Assembly: GCA_003219675.1 (NCBI GenBank)
Contig: QHPW01000400.1
Location: forward strand, 1 to 7,087
Source: Verrucomicrobiota bacterium
GTDB lineage: Bacteria; Verrucomicrobiota; Verrucomicrobiia; Limisphaerales; AV2
Direction of reading: 5' to 3'
Length of the DNA stretch: 7,087 nucleotides
Of this stretch, positions 5,670 to 7,087 are shown piece after piece. Both the position numbers and the translations under genes were made by a program. How positions within the stretch are numbered: position 1 is the stretch's first letter; each line of letters starts with the position of its first letter. Below the pieces are notes generated by a model. It was not told where the DNA came from. It saw only the letters and a program-made list of their open reading frames with translations, and ran no database searches.

Positions 5670-6923
5670 GTGAGGACTGCGCCCAGTCACCGCGATTTCT
5701 CGATTCTCGTGCTCTCGCCCCGCCTCAAAACTGTGGTCTTTGTCCTCGAATGGCTCAATGCCATCGCCACCACGTACTATTTCTACGACATTTACTTCTT
5801 CACCGAAGCGAAATTCGGCTTCGACAAGCTTCACAATCTGCTGCTCGCGGCGGGGCTGGGTCTGGCCTACATGTTCGCTTCGATCCTTGGAGGGCGCTTC
5901 GCCCAAAGCGCGGGTTACCTCCGGGCGTTCAAGTCAGGCCAGCTCATCATGGCGGCAGGGCTCGCGGCGGGCAGTCAGCTTCAGGATCTGCGCGGACATC
6001 TGGCCGTCATGTTCGTCTGCGTGGTGGGCATGGGCATGACGTGGCCGGCGCTGCAGGCGCTCGTCAGCGAGGGTGAACCGCGGGGACGATTGCAGAACAT
6101 GGTTGGCCTTTACAATGTCGTCTGGTCGCTCGGCGGCGCCATGGCCTACCTCACCGGCGGTGCAATGATGGAAACATTCGGGCTTCGCAGCTTGTTCCTG
6201 GTTCCCGCGGCGATGGCCGCCGTCCAATTGGCCCTGGCAATCTGGTTGGAATCTCGAATGGCCGGCACCTCGGCGCCGGCAACGTCGGAAGTGTCGGCCG
6301 AAGCAAACAAAATCGAGGCGGAAGCCGATCGCGTCCGTTCGCCGGTCAGTCCGAAAACATTTTTGAGGATGGCGTGGCTGGCCAATCCTTTCGCTTATCT
6401 CGCGATCAACACCGTCATCGCCGTCAGTCCGAGCCTTGCGAACACTCTATCGCTCTCGCCGCGTTATGCCGGGTACTTCTGTTCCATCTGGATGTTCACG
6501 CGCGCCGCGGCGTTCGCGCTGTTCTGGTTATGGCCGGGCTGGCACTATCGCTTCCGTTGGCTGCTGAATTCCCACCTCGGCATGATTGTCAGTTTCATCC
6601 TCATTTTGCTTTCACCGAACCTCGCCGTGCTCGTCGCCGCGCAAATCGGCTTCGGCATCTGCATCGGTTTGATTTACTACTCCTCGCTGTTCTACTCCAT
6701 GGACGCGGGCGAGACCAAGGGTCTGCACGGCGGTTTTCACGAGGCGGCGATTGGCGCGGGCAGCTGTGCCGGACCGGCGGTCGGCGCCGCGGCGCTTTAT
6801 CTCTCCCCCGCCAATCCGAATCACAGCACGTTTGCCGTCGCCGCGTTACTCTTCGTCGGTCTGAGCGGATTGATCTGGTTGCGGACACGGAATGCAGCGC
6901 AACCTCGGGATACGGCGCTCTGA
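5670..6923 (+). CDS. Major facilitator superfamily transporter
   Basis: An integral membrane transporter of about 417 aa if it starts at the GTG at 5670. About twelve hydrophobic helices can be placed: near residues 20-44, 54-74, 86-103, 110-130, 145-165, 173-193, then, after a hydrophilic, Ala/Glu-rich loop (194-232), 236-256, 265-288, 297-315, 322-343, 355-377 and 386-405. This 6+loop+6 plan is typical of the MFS. Polar stretches include GEPRGRLQNMVGLYN before helix 5 and ETKGLHGGFHEA before helix 11. The substrate cannot be told. The frame stays open upstream to a TTG at 5532 that overlaps the preceding stop, but the extra 46 residues are translated repeat element, so I reject that start. 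A GTG at 5709 (404 aa) is the alternative. The 5670 GTG lies in a 9-bp stem with a bulge (5668-5673 with 5687-5692, 5677-5679 with 5684-5686). Confidence 0.87.
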   Translation: MRTAPSHRDFSILVLSPRLKTVVFVLEWLNAIATTYYFYDIYFFTEAKFGFDKLHNLLLAAGLGLAYMFASILGGRFAQSAGYLRAFKSGQLIMAAGLAAGSQLQDLRGHLAVMFVCVVGMGMTWPALQALVSEGEPRGRLQNMVGLYNVVWSLGGAMAYLTGGAMMETFGLRSLFLVPAAMAAVQLALAIWLESRMAGTSAPATSEVSAEANKIEAEADRVRSPVSPKTFLRMAWLANPFAYLAINTVIAVSPSLANTLSLSPRYAGYFCSIWMFTRAAAFALFWLWPGWHYRFRWLLNSHLGMIVSFILILLSPNLAVLVAAQIGFGICIGLIYYSSLFYSMDAGETKGLHGGFHEAAIGAGSCAGPAVGAAALYLSPANPNHSTFAVAALLFVGLSGLIWLRTRNAAQPRDTAL

Positions 6924-6968
6924 TTTCCCCCCTTGCCTTCGCCGACAATTTCCCATACTGCTTTCATC

Positions 6969-6984
6969 ACGTTTTAACGATTTA
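6969..6984 (+). repeat. Two 8-bp units upstream of fabI
   Basis: ACGTTTTA (6969-6976) and ACGATTTA (6977-6984) lie in phase, followed by ACCACCGT and then ACAACT before the fabI ATG. ACGATTTA is identical to the unit in the korA-korB gap. The array ends 14 bp before the start codon. No conventional Shine-Dalgarno sequence or promoter pair is evident in the 75-bp gap. Confidence 0.5.
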
Positions 6985-6998
6985 ACCACCGTACAACT

Positions 6999-7087
6999 AT
7001 GTCCCTGCTCGCCGGAAAACTTGGAATCGTCTTCGGCGTCGCCAACAAACGCTCCATCGCCTGGGCCATCGCGCAGGCCTGGCACAA
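6999..7087 (+). CDS. fabI: Enoyl-[acyl-carrier-protein] reductase (NADH), N-terminal fragment
   Basis: Only the first 29 codons lie in the window; the gene runs off the right edge. The start MSLLAGKLGIVFGVANKRSI, followed by AWAIAQAWH, is the first beta strand and dinucleotide-binding turn of FabI. The family's divergent short-chain dehydrogenase glycine motif (G-x5-S-I-A) is seen as Gly13, Ser19, Ile20 and Ala21. FabI reduces the enoyl-ACP double bond in the last step of each fatty-acid elongation cycle, in the cytoplasm. The catalytic Tyr and Lys would be outside the window, so an intact gene cannot be confirmed. The gene follows the transporter by 75 bp on the same strand, with octamer repeats in between, and may be transcribed separately. 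Confidence 0.87.
   Translation, partial: MSLLAGKLGIVFGVANKRSIAWAIAQAWH

Noticed and set aside
1..7087. Defence, CRISPR, phage or biosynthetic cluster signatures
   Set aside because: None of the eight proteins belongs to such families, and the repeats have 7-9 bp units without spacers, unlike CRISPR.

Overview
The window (7087 bases, GC-rich genes, AT-richer spacers) looks like chromosomal housekeeping DNA from a Verrucomicrobiota bacterium, probably near Pedosphaera/Limisphaerales. That placement rests on my recollection of how the proteins read and on the kind of short repeats packed into the spacers. It is an inference, not a search result. There is no phage, plasmid, CRISPR, rRNA or tRNA signature.

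Layout. Positions 1-231 carry no credible gene but hold a degenerate 9-bp repeat. Two minus-strand genes follow: a 92-aa charged coiled-coil protein (232-510) and a 145-aa TPR protein (616-1053). An 87-bp divergent spacer separates the TPR gene from a plus-strand HAD/Cof-type phosphatase (1141-1890). After a 219-bp promoter-bearing spacer come korA (2110-3942) and korB (3984-4931), a two-subunit 2-oxoacid:ferredoxin oxidoreductase with the gamma domain fused to alpha. Next are an FmdB-type zinc-ribbon protein with a Met-rich tail (5035-5535), a 12-helix MFS transporter (about 5670-6923) and the first 29 codons of fabI, enoyl-ACP reductase (6999 to the window edge).

How the genes work together. 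KorA and KorB form one enzyme: thiamine diphosphate and one [4Fe-4S] cluster in KorB, with the conserved YPITP loop in KorA. It interconverts a 2-oxoacid (most likely 2-oxoglutarate) plus CoA and acyl-CoA plus CO2, using ferredoxin. FabI works in fatty-acid synthesis. The other genes show no obvious shared pathway, and I do not see a coherent multi-gene accessory system.

The most unusual signal is in the spacers. Three spacers contain short-period tandem arrays that face each other head to head: 9-bp units at 52-128, 8-bp units at 523-614 and 7-bp units at 4941-5024. Single-orientation 8-bp arrays related to the 7-bp unit precede korB and fabI. A separate 92-bp composite element (5574-5665) has perfect 13-bp terminal inverted repeats around two perfect GC-rich hairpins. 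It ends just before the likely GTG start of the MFS gene and may supply its ribosome-binding site.
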